A stretch of 64,000 nt of DNA from Silurus meridionalis (Eukaryota; Chordata; Actinopteri; Siluriformes; Siluridae). The DNA lies in the NCBI RefSeq assembly GCF_014805685.1, contig NC_060902.1, positions 7,841,786 through 7,905,785 of the forward strand, in the 5' to 3' direction. Within the stretch, counting starts at the first letter, position 1. Each line of letters opens with the position of its first letter. The notes beneath the pieces are model-generated. The model was not told the origin of the DNA, ran no database searches, and worked only from the letters and a program-made list of their open reading frames with translations. The position numbers and the translations under genes were made by a program. Positions 48,834 through 59,651 of the stretch are shown one piece after another.

Positions 48834-49920
48834 GAAAGGTGGTCTTGACTGACAGGTACCTAAGGGCCTCTTCGAAACCAGAGGGGACACGGATTCCCTC
48901 TGGGGGAGAACCCTCTGCCCCAGAGCCACCACAGGAGGGGTCACATGTGGAGGAGGCAGAGTGGGATTACACTGGATGCTGCCTCCATGAGACCCAGCAG
49001 CCTCTGGAACTGCTTCACAGTGAGTGGCTGGCCTTCTCTTACCCTCCTGATTGCAGTGAGGATGACTTCGATCCGAGCGGGAGACAACCGTGCCCGCAAC
49101 CTGGCCGAGTCCCACACCACGCCCAGAAAAGTGGTTCTCTGTACTGGAGAAAGTACACTCTTCCCGGTGTTCAGTCTGAACCCCAGTTCCTTCATGCAGG
49201 CGAGAACATCATGTCGATGCCGAACTGCCTGGTGCTCTGAATGAGCCAATATCAACCAATTGTCGATATATAATTTAAAATGCGGATGCCCTGGTGCCGC
49301 AGCAGGGTCAGTGCTGCGTTGACGCACTTTGTGATGGTACAGGGTGAGAGTGCTAGACCAAACGGGAGGAACGATATTGGTAAGCTTCACCCCGAAAGTC
49401 ACCTCAGGAACCTACAGTGTGCAAGAAGGATGGCCACGTGGAAGCATGCAGCCTTCAGATCTAAAGTGACAAACCAGTCCTTGGACTTGATCTGAGACAT
49501 GACCTCTTTGAGAGTGAGCATCCTGAACCCGAGCCTCATAAGTGAGCGGTTCAAGGAGTGGAGATCTAGAATGGGATGCAACCCGCCATCCTTCTTCGGA
49601 ACAACGAAGTACGGGCTGTAGTAGCCTAACTCTCTGACCGAGGCGGAGGAACCCACCTCGATGCTGCGCCGCTCGCACTGGGAGAAGAAGCAGCCGCCAG
49701 GCATGCTTCCCCGAAGAGCAGGCGCTTGATCTGGGAGGGGAGGCTGGAGAGGACTCGTCCGACTCCACACCTTCTGCCAGATCGGCCTGCGAGCCACACG
49801 ACAGCTGGTGCCGCTAGCCTCTGCAAAGTTCTCCCACCTCGTTACACACACCGGAACCGCCGAAAGATCGCTCTTCCCAGGGAACAGGCGCTCGGCCAGC
49901 AGCCAGAAGCGCATAGCCAC
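48834..49920 (-). pseudogene. DIRS reverse transcriptase, disrupted
   Basis: The minus strand encodes YYSPYFVVPKKDGGLHPILD, LNRSLMRLGFRMLTLK and WFVTLDLKAACFHV. After a frame change it continues KLYIDNWLILAHSE, TTFLGVVWDSARL and VKQFQRLLGLMEAA. These are DIRS-type motifs. The active-site YxDD reads YIDN, and the stretch between LDLK and the YIDN box is partly rearranged. RNase H and recombinase parts are cut off by the L2 LINE; a recombinase piece remains at 43440-43775. Confidence 0.82.
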
Positions 49921-50280
49921 ACGGCTAAAATGCTAATAGCCGATTCCCTCGAGAGCCAACTAAACATGCTCCTAAGCTAAGCAAACAACAAGCCTGCATG
50001 TTAGCTCTTGACTGCACAAATAACACACACAAAGCACTTACCTGAACGAGCAGAAGCTAATGTCGCTACCACCGCACAGCCATCTTGTAGCTTCCTGGTT
50101 TACGCAATGTCGCCTGCCGATGACGTCACGTCTTGCCTATTGGCCAGATTTCACATGTGGTTCAGAACATGGACAACGCAGGGTCGTTTTCCGAAGCGTT
50201 TCGCCGCAGCTCGAAGTTTCTGAATGCGGAACACTGGGTGCACTGAGAGTGCTGAGCAGGCTGAAATCAGTGCACCATCT
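49921..50280 (-). mobile_element. Probable DIRS 5' leader
   Basis: Non-coding DNA upstream (minus strand) of the DIRS reverse transcriptase, including TGACGTCACG and a G/C-rich patch that stands out from the rest of the window. Assigned to the DIRS element by position; no inverted terminal repeat pair was confirmed. Confidence 0.4.
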
Positions 50281-50384
50281 AAGTTCTTTTTTAATCTTAA
50301 AAAAAAAAAATGGCCAGAAACATTTTATCCACAACCTGCGATCCGAAACTGGGGACATTTTATCCAATGTCAGTTAGTTTTTAT

Positions 50385-50840
50385 GAAAAGCTTTACACAG
50401 CGAGCTCGAAGTGGACCAGGTCACAGAGCAGGTCTTCATAGGAGGACTGCCCAAAGTCTCTGAACACCTAGATGCAGCACTCAGTGGAGCGATAACTTCA
50501 GAAGCGCTTCTTAAAGCCCCACAAGGTACGAAGAGTGGAAAAGCACCGGGTATAGATGGACTTCCAGCAGAGTTCTACAGCTGCTTCTGGGACGTTGTAA
50601 AGGAAGACTCGCTGGAAGTCCTCAACAACAGTTTAGCTGGAGGGTTGGTTCCACTGAGTTTCAGGAGGGCAGTCCTCACGCTACCCCCAAAAAAAGGAGA
50701 CCTAACAAACATACAGAACTGGAGACCTGTGTCCTTATTATGCAGCAACTACAAACTGCTCTCTAAGGTTTTAGCCACCAGACTGGGAAGCATTCTGGAA
50801 GAAGTAATTCACTCTGATCAGACATACTGTGACATAAGCT
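50385..50840 (+). pseudogene. Tx1/L1-type reverse transcriptase N-terminal fragment
   Basis: The frame encodes GKAPGIDGLPAEFYSCFWDV, LPPKKGDLTNIQNWRPVSLL and NYKLLSKVLATRLGSILEEV. These are the first reverse-transcriptase blocks of Tx1/L1 LINEs. It stops at HSDQTYC, before the catalytic Asp motif. It may be the other half of the Tx1/L1 ORF1 fragment at 43030-43400. Confidence 0.8.
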
Positions 50841-52084
50841 AGTGAGTCAGCTTGTTGCACTCACATCCAAAGTCAAAAGGCTTGCTCAGCATAGTCAAAA
50901 TAACGAGTAAATTCAGAAGATTGCTTGACGAAGCCGAAAGACGAGCCGCGTGAGAAGATCGCTAAAGAAAAAGACACTCATGATGGCGGCGAGCTAATCG
51001 ACATGGCGGATCTGAGGGAAACCTGCTAGCGGGTGCTAACAAAGACAATAGACCAATACGGACGAAAACTACGTCGAAGCAAAAGAATACATGAGAGAAA
51101 GCCTAGCCTACCTAGATAGTGAGTTGTCGGCTGAATGAAACTTTCCCTGGAACAGTTCTGATATTTTCTTCTTGACTCTATTAGCCATCGTCTAAAAGTG
51201 ACAGATGAAAAGATGAAAAAGATGACGCAGATGAAAGCGCAGCTGCGTATGTTGACCAAAAGAGGGCGCCAAAGCCAACAGAAAAGGCTGTAGAAAAGAA
51301 ACTACACAGGCTGAAAGGAGAACGCAAGGGAAAGTTGTCACAAGTAACCAAACAGAAGAATAAAACTTTCTTTCGCCTTCTCCCACCAAACAGAACAATA
51401 ATTTATCCAAATTGAAGGAAAATGAACACAATGTTAATTTCATTAAAGCTGAAGAATTGCTACTGTTCGAAAGATGCTTAAGACAGTATAAATGGATTAA
51501 TGAAGAGTTGTGTGAGTTAAAAGATGAAAATGATAAGAAAGCGGATCAAGATGCTTATGAGAACAAATATTCAGAATTTCAGCGGTTTATAGAAGACACA
51601 AACAAATGGATTGCAGATGTCCTAAAAGATGAAGAAGATGATATTAGGCCACACGATAGTGTATCCAAAGCTAACTCCTTGGTAAGCCACACTTCCAGTA
51701 CTACTTCTGCAGTGCTGAGAATTAAAGCTGAATGTGAAGCTTTGTTGGCAAGAGCTGCAGCAATGAAAAAGAGAGAAACAATAGAACAGGAAGAAATTCG
51801 CTTAAGAATTAGAAAACAGCAATTGGAGCTTGAAACTGAGCTTGCTGCTTTAGACGCCAAACTGAAGGTGTATGAAGAATTTTAAGATGCTCATGAATCT
51901 AAATATGATTTATCAGAGCTACCTTCAGAACCCCTGATGTGTAGACAAAAAAAAAAAAACCCACAATGTAGACGATTATCAAAACAAAGTCATAGTTTTC
52001 CAACGAGCTAAACACCTTTTACGCTCGTTTCGAGACTGCAGCTAACCATGATAGCGGCGCTAGCGGCACAAACAGCGTGCATGC
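50840..52084 (+). pseudogene. BEL/Pao retrotransposon Gag, first part
   Basis: Degraded plus-strand coding sequence with a clear 157-residue stretch at 51412-51885, very rich in charged coiled-coil residues (CLRQYKWINEELCELKDEN; RIKAECEALLARAAAMKKRE; IEQEEIRLRIRKQQLELETE). This is like the N-terminal half of Gag in fish BEL/Pao elements. Upstream, VSQLVALTSKVK and RRLLDEAERRAA fit the Gag start with frame changes. Continuation is at 53917 after a LINE insertion. No LTR was recognised on this side. Confidence 0.65.
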
Positions 52085-53916
52085 CTAATGAGCCAGAGAG
52101 GTAAACACATTCACCATCTCAGAGCATGACCTCAGGAGGGCATTCAAGAGACTAAATACCAGGAAGGCAGCAGGACCAGATGGCATCACAGGTCGGGTTC
52201 TGAAAGCCTGCCCTGACCAGCTAGCACCGGTGTTCACTGCGATATTCAACCTCTCACTGGAACAATCTGTTGTCCCCTCATGTTTCAAACAGTCCACCAT
52301 TGTTCCTTTCCCAAAGAAACCCCAGCCAGCCTGCCTTAACGACTATCGCCCTGTAGCTTTGACCTCAGTAGTGATGAAGTGCTTTGAGAAACTGGTCAGA
52401 GACTTCAGCACTGCCTCACTACCAGACACACTGGACCCACTACAGTTCGTGTACCATCAGAACCGTTCTACTGAGGATGCCATTGCTCATCTCCTCCACA
52501 CCACGATGAGCCACCTGGACCAAAGAAATGGGAATTATACAAAGATGCTGTTTGTGGACTACAGTTCAGCATTTAACACCATAATTCCCTCCACACTCAC
52601 CTCTAAGTTGGAGGTCATGGGACTGTACACATATGACTGTGTAGCCACCTCCAACTCCACCACCATCATCAAATTTGCGGACGACACCGTTGTGGTGGGC
52701 CTGATCTCCAACAACAACGAGACGGCCTACCTACAGGAGGTTAAAAACCTGGTGCGAGGAGAACAACCTTCTCCTGAACGTCAGCAAGACTAAGGAGTTG
52801 ATCGTGGACTTCAGCACAAAGCAGGAGCGGTCATACCAACCGCTAAACATCAGCGGGACCCCAGTGGAGAGAGTGCACAGTTTCCGGTACCTAGGTGTTA
52901 ACATCACACAGGACCTGTCTTGGTCCTGTCACACCAACACCCTGGTGAAGAAGGCCCGGCAGCGTCTGTTCCATCTGAGACGCTTAAGGGACTTTAAACT
53001 TCCCTCTCAGGTGCTAAAGACTTTCTACACCTGCACCATTGAGAGCGTTCTGACGGGTAGCATCACTTCCTGGTTCGGGAACAGCACCATGCAGGACAGA
53101 CGAGCCCTCCAGAGGGTGGTGCGTTCACACTGAGCTCCCTGACCTGCAGGACATCTACAGCACGCGGTGCAGGACCAGAGCCAGGAAAATTACCTCAGCC
53201 ATCCCAATAATGGACTCTTTTCTCTGTTGCAGTCAGGGAAACGCTTCCGCTCCCTGAAAGCAAACACAGAGAGAATGAGGAGGAGCTTCTTCCCGCAGGC
53301 TATTCGGAGTTTAAACCAGGAAACACCCAGGATCTAAAATAAAACTGGCCCACTCTCTCCATCATCAAACTTCATCTCTGTACATATCTCACCTTTCGCA
53401 CCACGAGACTTTAAACTTTGGACTCGCACAGCACAGTGCACTTTATATTTTTTATTTTATACCACACCATACCACACAAGGACACTTTACACCACACCAT
53501 TCCGCACACAGACACTTTATAAACATTTTACACCACACCATACCGCACACGGACACTTTATGGACACTTTACACCACACCATACCGCACACAAACACTTT
53601 ATGGGCAATCTAATCTAAATCACCTTAAATTGGTTATTGTTTACTGCTGTTTTACTGTTTCACTGTTCACTGCCATAAGCATTTTTTGTTGTATTTTTGT
53701 ATCTTTTTCTCTCATATATATATATATATCTTCATATCTTTATATATTCTTATATTTTATTTTATATAGTTTTTATACTTTATTTATCAGTCTTCTTTTT
53801 CCTTGTATTATTTTTCTCCCCATCCTATTCCCTCATGCCGAACCGTCGCAATAAGCATTTCACTGCATGTCGTACCCTGTATGTATGTGTATGTGACAAA
53901 TAAATATTTGATTTGA
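52085..53916 (+). mobile_element. Rex1-like (CR1 group) LINE inserted in BEL/Pao
   Basis: 5'-truncated. The reverse transcriptase begins GPDGITGRVLKACPDQLAP, continues NDYRPVALTSVVMKCFEK, LDPLQFVYHQNRSTEDAI and FVDYSSAFNTI, then jumps to FADDTVVVGLISNN. An internal part (about 60 residues between LEVMGL and YTYDC) is deleted. The C-terminal piece (SFRYLGVNITQDLSW) is in a shifted frame. The 3' UTR contains a minisatellite and ends ACAAATAAATATTTGATTTG. BEL/Pao gag sequence flanks it on both sides. Confidence 0.82.
53455..53605 (+). repeat. About 30-bp minisatellite in LINE 3' UTR
   Basis: Four or five imperfect units built on ACCACACCATACCGCACAC and GACACTTTA. A single partial copy of the same 3' UTR is found again at 58800-58937. 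Confidence 0.7.
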
Positions 53917-54460
53917 TGCTCATTAAACAACAAAGTTTGTCTTAACTCCCTCTTAGAGACATATCCACGTTTACAGGAGATCCTCTGACTTATAGATCTT
54001 TCATAAGGGCATTCAAGCATGCTATCAACAGTAAAAAAGACAGTCATCAGGACCGGCTGTACTACCTCGAACAGTTCACCAGTGGAGAGCCACTTGATCT
54101 CATTCGGAGCTGTGAGTACATGAAACCCGACAGAGCTTAAAAAGAAGCCTGCTTGATCGTCACTATGGAGAGCTTATATCAAGCTTGCATCAAGAAGGCT
54201 ATGGAATGGCCCCAGATAAGGCCAGAAGACAGAAAAGGATTGAATGATTTTTGCTTTGTTCTTGGTTGGATGTTGTAACTCAGTGAATAAAGTGGACTAC
54301 ATAGATGAAATGAACAATCCTACCAACATGAAGTCTATTTTATCCAAACTTCCATTCAAATTGAAAGAAAGATGAAGAAGTTATGCTTATGACATTCAAG
54401 AAAGAACAAGAAAAAAAAACAGATTTCCTGATTTAGTGGAATATGTGTAGAAACAAGCAA
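53917..54460 (+). pseudogene. BEL/Pao Gag, central part
   Basis: Plus-strand translation gives FTGDPLTYRSFIRAFKHAIN, DRLYYLEQFTSGEPLDLIRS and KAMEWPQIRPEDRKGLNDF. These are hallmark stretches of the DUF1759 region of BEL/Pao Gag. A stop after MKPDRA and several frameshifts mark it as dead. It runs into the RTE LINE at 54461 and resumes at 57623. Confidence 0.78.
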
Positions 54461-57400
54461 ACCCAGCCATTATGGATGCACAAGCCAGTGCTCTCTTAGT
54501 GCCGGTCCCAAGCCCGGGTAAATGGGGAGGGTTGCGTTAGGAAGGGCATCCAGCGTAAAACGTGCCAAATCAAATATGCGGATCACAAATGAGAATTTCA
54601 TACCGGATCGGTTGAGGCCCGGGTTAACAACGACCATCACAGGTATCGTTAGCCGACAGGGTACCGGTGGAAATTGGGCTACGGTTGGCTGAAGGAGGAG
54701 AAGGAGAGGAGGAAGACATCTACAGAGACGGCAGGGAAAGGAGCAGTGCAGGAGAGTGGAGGTTCAGGTTGGTACTTTAAATGTTGGTACTATGATGGGT
54801 AAAGGGAGAGAGGTAACTGATATGATGGAGAGGAGAAAGGTAGATATGCTGTGTGTTCAGGAGACCAAGTGGAAAGGGAGTAAGGCCAGAAACATTGGAG
54901 GTGGATTTAAACTGTTTTATCATGGTGTGGATGGAAAGAGAAATGGTGTAGGGGTGATTCCGAAGGAAGAGTACAGTAAGAGTATAGTGGAGGTGAAGAG
55001 AGTTTCTGATAGGGTGATGATCGTGAAGGTGGAAGTTGAAGGGATGATGATAAATTTCATCAGTGCCTATGCTCCACAAGTGGGCTGTGAGATGGAGGAG
55101 AAGGAAAGATTCGGGAGTGAATTAGATGAAGTGGTAGATGGTGTACCTAGGAAAGAACGATTGGTGATTGGGGCAGACTTTAATGGGCATGTAGGTGAAG
55201 GGAACAGAGGTGATGAGGAGGTGATGGGTAGGTATGGTTTTAAGGAGAGGAATGTGGAAGGGCAGATGGTGGTAGATTTTGCTAAAAGGATGGAAATGGC
55301 AGTGGTGAACAGTTATTTTGAGAAGAAGGAGGATCATAGAGTGACGTATAAGAGTGGAGGAAGGTGCACACAGGTGGACTATGTGCTATGCAGGAGATGC
55401 AACCTGAAGGAGATTGGAGACTGTAAGGTGTTGGCAGGGGACAGTGTAGCTAGACAGCATCGGATGGTGGTCTGTAGGATGGTTTTGGAGACGAAGAAGA
55501 AGAGGAGGAGAGTGAGGACTGAAAGAAGAATAAGATGGTGGAAACTGAAGGAGGAAGTGTGTAGTGTGAGGTTTAGGGAAGAGGTCAGACAGAGACTCAG
55601 TGGTGTTAAGGAGGTGTTGGATGATTGGGCAACTACTGCAGGAGTGATGAGGGAGGCAGCTGGAAAAGTACTTGGTGTGACATCTGGAAATAGAAAGCAA
55701 GACAACAAGACGTGGTGGTGGAATGAGGAAGTGCAGGAGAGCATAAGGAGAAAGAGGTTGGCAAAACAGAAGTGGGATAGACAGAGTGATGAGAAAAGTA
55801 GGCAGGAGTACAAGGAGATGCGGCAGCAGGTTAAGAGGATGTGGCGAAAGCCAAGGAAAAGGCATATGAGGAGCTGTATGAGAGGTTGGACACTAAGGAA
55901 GGAGAAAAGGATTTATACCGATTGGCCAGACAGAGGACCGAGCTGGGAAGGATGTACTGCAAGTTAGAGCAGTAAAGGATGGAGAGGAAATGTGTTGACT
56001 AGTGAGGAGAGTGTGTTGAGAAGGTGGAGGGAGTATTTTGAGCAGCTGATGAATGAGGAAAATCAGAGAGAGAGAAGGTTGGATGATGTGGAGTTGGTAA
56101 AGCAGGAAGTGGATTGGATTAGTAAGGAGGAAGTGAGAGCAGCGATTAAGAGGATGAAGAGTGGAAAGTCGGTTGGACCAAATGACATACCGGTAGAAGT
56201 GTGGAGATGTTTAGGAGAGATGGCAGTGGAGTTTTTGACCAGATTGTTTAACAGGATTTTGGAAGGTGAGAAGATGCCTGAGGAATGGAGAAGAAGTGTG
56301 CTGATACCGATCTTTAAGCATAAAGGAGATGTGCAGTCTTGCAGTAACTACAGGGGAATTAAATTGATCAGTCACACCATGAAGTTATGGGAAAGAGTAG
56401 TGGAAGCCAGGCTGAGAGAAGAGGTGACCATCTGTGAGCAACAGTATGGTTTCATGCCGAGAAAGAGCACCACAGATGCCTTATTTGCTTTGAGGATGTT
56501 GATGGAGAAGTATAGAGAAGGACAGAAGGAATTGCATTGTGTATTTGTGGATTTAGAGAAGGTGTACGACAGGGTGCCAAGACAGGAGTTGTGGTATTGT
56601 ATGAGGAAGTCAGGTGTGTCAGAGTCAAAGTATGTGAGGGTGGTGCAGGACATGTATGAGGACAGTGTGACGGCAGTAAAGTGTGCAGTAGGTACGACAG
56701 ACTGGTTCAGGGTGAAGGTTGGACTGCATCAAGGATCAGCCCTGAGTCCTTTCCTGTTTGCAGTGGTGATGGACAGGTTGACGGACGAGGTCAGACAGGA
56801 GTCTCCCTGGACTATGATGTTTGCGGATGATATTGTGATTTGTTGTGAGAGTAAGGAGCAGGTTGAGAAGAGCCTGGAGAGGTGGAGATATGCGCCGGAG
56901 AGAAGGGGAATGAAACTCAGTAGGAGTAAGACAGAATACATGTGTGTGAATGAGAGGGAGGGCAGTGGAGTGGTATGGTTGCAGGGAGAAGAGCTGGAGA
57001 AGGTGGAGGAATTCAGGTACCTGGGGTCAACAGTGGAAAGTAATGGAGAGTATGTTAGAGAAGTGACGAAAAGAGTGCAGGCAGGGTGGAGTGGGTGGAG
57101 AAGAGTGACAGGAGTGATTTGTGATAGTAGGGTATCTGCAAAAATGAAAGGGAAAGTTTATAGGTCTGTGGTGAGACCTGCGATGTTGTTTGGATTAGAT
57201 ACAGTGGCATTGAGTAAAAGACAGGAGGTGGAGCTGGAGGTAGCAGAGCTGAAGATGAGGTTTTCGTTGGGAGTGACGAGGATGGATAAGATTAGAATGA
57301 GATGAGTTTATTAGAGGGACAGCGCATGTAGGATGTTTTGGTGACAAGGTGAGGGAGGCGAGATTGAGATGGTTTGGACATGTGCAGAGGAGGGACATGA

Positions 57401-57604
57401 AATATAGTGGTAGAAGAATGCTGAGGATGGAGCCACCAGGTAGGAGGAAAAAAGGAAGGCCAAGGAGGAGGTTAATGGATGTGGTGAGGGAAGACATGCA
57501 GGTAGTTGGTGTAAAAGAGGCAGATGTAGAGGACAGGGTGGTATGGAGACGGATGATCCGCTGTGGCGACCCCTAATGGGAGCAGCCGAAAGAAGAAGAA
57601 GAAG
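54461..57604 (+). mobile_element. RTE-clade LINE, full length, copy 2
   Basis: Same family and almost the same length (3144 bases) as 32446-35592. It is flanked by an 18-base perfect target duplication (atgtgtagaaacaagcaa at 54443-54460 and 57605-57622). It starts ACCCAGCCATTATGG and ends in AGCAGCCGAAAG with AAG repeats. It splits the BEL/Pao gag. The two RTE copies differ at only a few percent of positions by eye. Confidence 0.93.
54756..57576 (+). pseudogene. RTE LINE endonuclease-reverse transcriptase, lightly damaged
   Basis: The endonuclease (VGTLNVGTMM, CVQETKWKGSK, GADFNGHVGEG, YKSGGRCTQVDYVLC) and linker are open for 403 codons. A one-base loss near 55837 and another near 55935 then shift the frame. 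The reverse transcriptase is open for 437 codons (55992-57305) with YGFMPRKSTTDAL, FVDLEKVYDRVP, HQGSALSPFLF and FADDIVIC. Note the Val in EKVYDR where copy 1 has Ala. The C-terminal part after DKIRMR is out of frame. This is the less damaged of the two copies. Confidence 0.9.
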
Positions 57605-57622
57605 ATGTGTAGAAACAAGCAA

Positions 57623-58160
57623 AGGTTGCCAATGACCCGCTGTTTGGAGATATCCTAGACTTCACTTCAAGTAATCAGACCAGCTCAAAAAAAGTAACCA
57701 AGCATTAGAAAAAGTGAGTCTAAAAGAAGCAGCTTTGCTGTGAATGTGTCTGCTACTGAAAATAATGTCAGTAAAAGCCAATCTGAGAAGAAACCTTTTG
57801 CAGCCAAGTCAGCAAGTGTTTTTTAAAGTCCCTGTCTTTACTGCCAGAATAACCATGCACTGAATGTGTGCAACAAGATTCGAGAACAGCCTCTGAAAGA
57901 AAGAATTCAGTTCTTGAATATGAACGGCCATTGTTTTGTGTGTCTGACGGCAGATCATATGTCCAAGGACTGTGACCATACTGGGGCTGAGAACAGTGAG
58001 TGTATTCTTCCCACCATACCTGTGCAGATAAAACACAAGAAAGACACAAAGATAATCAAGACGTATGCTTTCCTGGATCAAGTACAGCAACTTTCTGCAG
58101 TGAAGAATTGTCGAAAAAGTTGACTGTGCGGGGCAGAAAAAGAGAATGCCTGTGAAAGTA
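57623..58160 (+). pseudogene. BEL/Pao Gag end, zinc knuckles and start of protease
   Basis: After the RTE LINE the frame resumes with NDPLFGDILDFTSSN. It then shows Cys/His knuckles (YCQNNHALNVCNKIREQ; GHCFVCLTADHMSKDCDH) and the start of a retropepsin-like protease (KTYAFLDQ). Next to FLD a short deletion removes the expected catalytic loop and shifts the frame: the following bases, read in another frame, give GSSTATFCSEELSKKL. No reverse transcriptase follows, so the element ends here. Confidence 0.75.
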
Positions 58161-58281
58161 AAGTGAAAATGCAAATGAAAGTAAAGAAGTATTGGCTCGG
58201 ACATGTACTTAAGTAAAAAGTAGGTATTACTTCTACCTGTGTTAGTGTCACACTGGAAACTGGACCTCACATCATATTAAT

Positions 58282-58519
<238 letters not shown>

Positions 58520-58700
58520 ACCTTATTATCATTGCATTGTACAGGTACACAGTAACAAAATGCAGTTTGGCATCTACCAGAATTGCAAAAAGTGGCAATC
58601 GTGCAAATAGTGAAGATAAATATGTAGCATATGTACGGCATGTGAATAAATGTGTGGAGATCATTAAGAAGTACAGATAGATGCTTTAAGGCTATGGCAT
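58520..58700 (-). mobile_element. LINE 3' end next to the tetranucleotide array
   Basis: Sequence ATTGCATTGTACAGGTACAC and AATGCAGTTTGGCATCTACC resembles 3' ends of fish Rex-type LINEs that finish in tetranucleotide tails. Read on the minus strand, the array would be the element's tail, grown by slippage. Confidence 0.45.
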
Positions 58701-58799
58701 TGAAGAGGAAATGTGCTTTCCTCTGAAAATGTTTTATTGTGTGTGTTTTTTATGTGCTTTTTTACACACATCTGTGCCCTCGGCCCACTGCCTGGATGC

Positions 58800-58937
58800 A
58801 CAGAGCACTCTGTCCATCATCAAACTTCTTCTCTGTACATATCTCACCTTTCGCACCACAACACTTTAAACTTTGGACTCGCACAGCACAGTGCACTTTA
58901 TATTTTATATTTTATACCACACCATACCACACAAGGA
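58800..58937 (+). mobile_element. Rex1-like LINE 3' UTR fragment
   Basis: Nearly identical to 53355-53482 of the Rex1-like LINE (shared CTTTGGACTCGCACAGCACA and TACCACACCATACCACACAA). It ends abruptly at GGACA and joins RTE sequence at 58938, so it is one block of the mosaic that follows. Confidence 0.75.
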
Positions 58938-59404
58938 CAGTGAGAGCAGTAATTAAGAGGATGAAGAGTGGAAAGTTATTTGGACCAGATGACATACCAG
59001 TAGAAGCATGGAGATTTTTAGGAGAGATGGCAGTGGGGGTTTTAACCAGGTTGTTTAACAAAATTTTGGAAGGTGAGAGGATGCCTGAGGAATGGAGAAG
59101 GAGTGTGCTGGTACCAATCTTTAAGAATAATGGAGATGTGCAGACCTGCAGTTACAACAGGGAAATAAAGTTGATCAGTCACACCATGAAGTTATGGAAA
59201 AGAGTAGTGGAAGCCAGGCTGAGAGAAGAGGTGACCATCTGTGAGCAACAGTATGGTTTTATGCCGAGGAAGAGCACCGCTGACGCATTATTTGCTTTGA
59301 GAATGTTGATGTAGAAGTATAGAGAAGGTCAGAAGGAGTTGCATTGTGTGTTTGTGGATTTAGAGAAAGCGTACGACAGAGGGCTAAGAGGGGAGTTGTG
59401 GTAT
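58938..59404 (+). pseudogene. RTE reverse-transcriptase block, plus orientation
   Basis: It encodes VRAVIKRMKSGKLFGPDDIP, RMPEEWRRSVLVPIFKNNGD, YGFMPRKSTADALFALRM and, after a TAG, FVDLEKAYDR. This is RTE reverse transcriptase from just before block 1 to the first catalytic Asp region. It ends at GELWY and abuts the next RTE block in opposite orientation. Confidence 0.85.
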
Positions 59405-59650
59405 TAATCACTGCTCTCACTTCCTCCTTACTAATCCTATCCACTTCCTTCTTCACCAAATCCACACCACCCAACCTTCTCTCTCTCTCATTTTCCTCAT
59501 TAATTAGCTGCTCAAAATACTTTCTCCACCTTCTCAACACACTCACCTCACTAGTCAACACATTTCCATCTCCATCCTTTATTGCTCTAACTTGCAGCAC
59601 ATCCTTCCCAGCTTGGTCCCTCTGCCTGGCCAATCGGTACAAATCCTTTT
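59405..59650 (-). pseudogene. RTE linker block, minus orientation
   Basis: Read on the minus strand it gives KDLYRLARQRDQAGKDVLQV, NVLTSEVSVLRRWRKYFEQL and KEVDRISKEEVRAVI. In intact RTE this piece lies immediately before the block found at 58938-59404. The junction therefore joins the end of one block to the end of the next, head to head, as after an inversion. Confidence 0.85.
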
Positions 59651-59651
59651 T

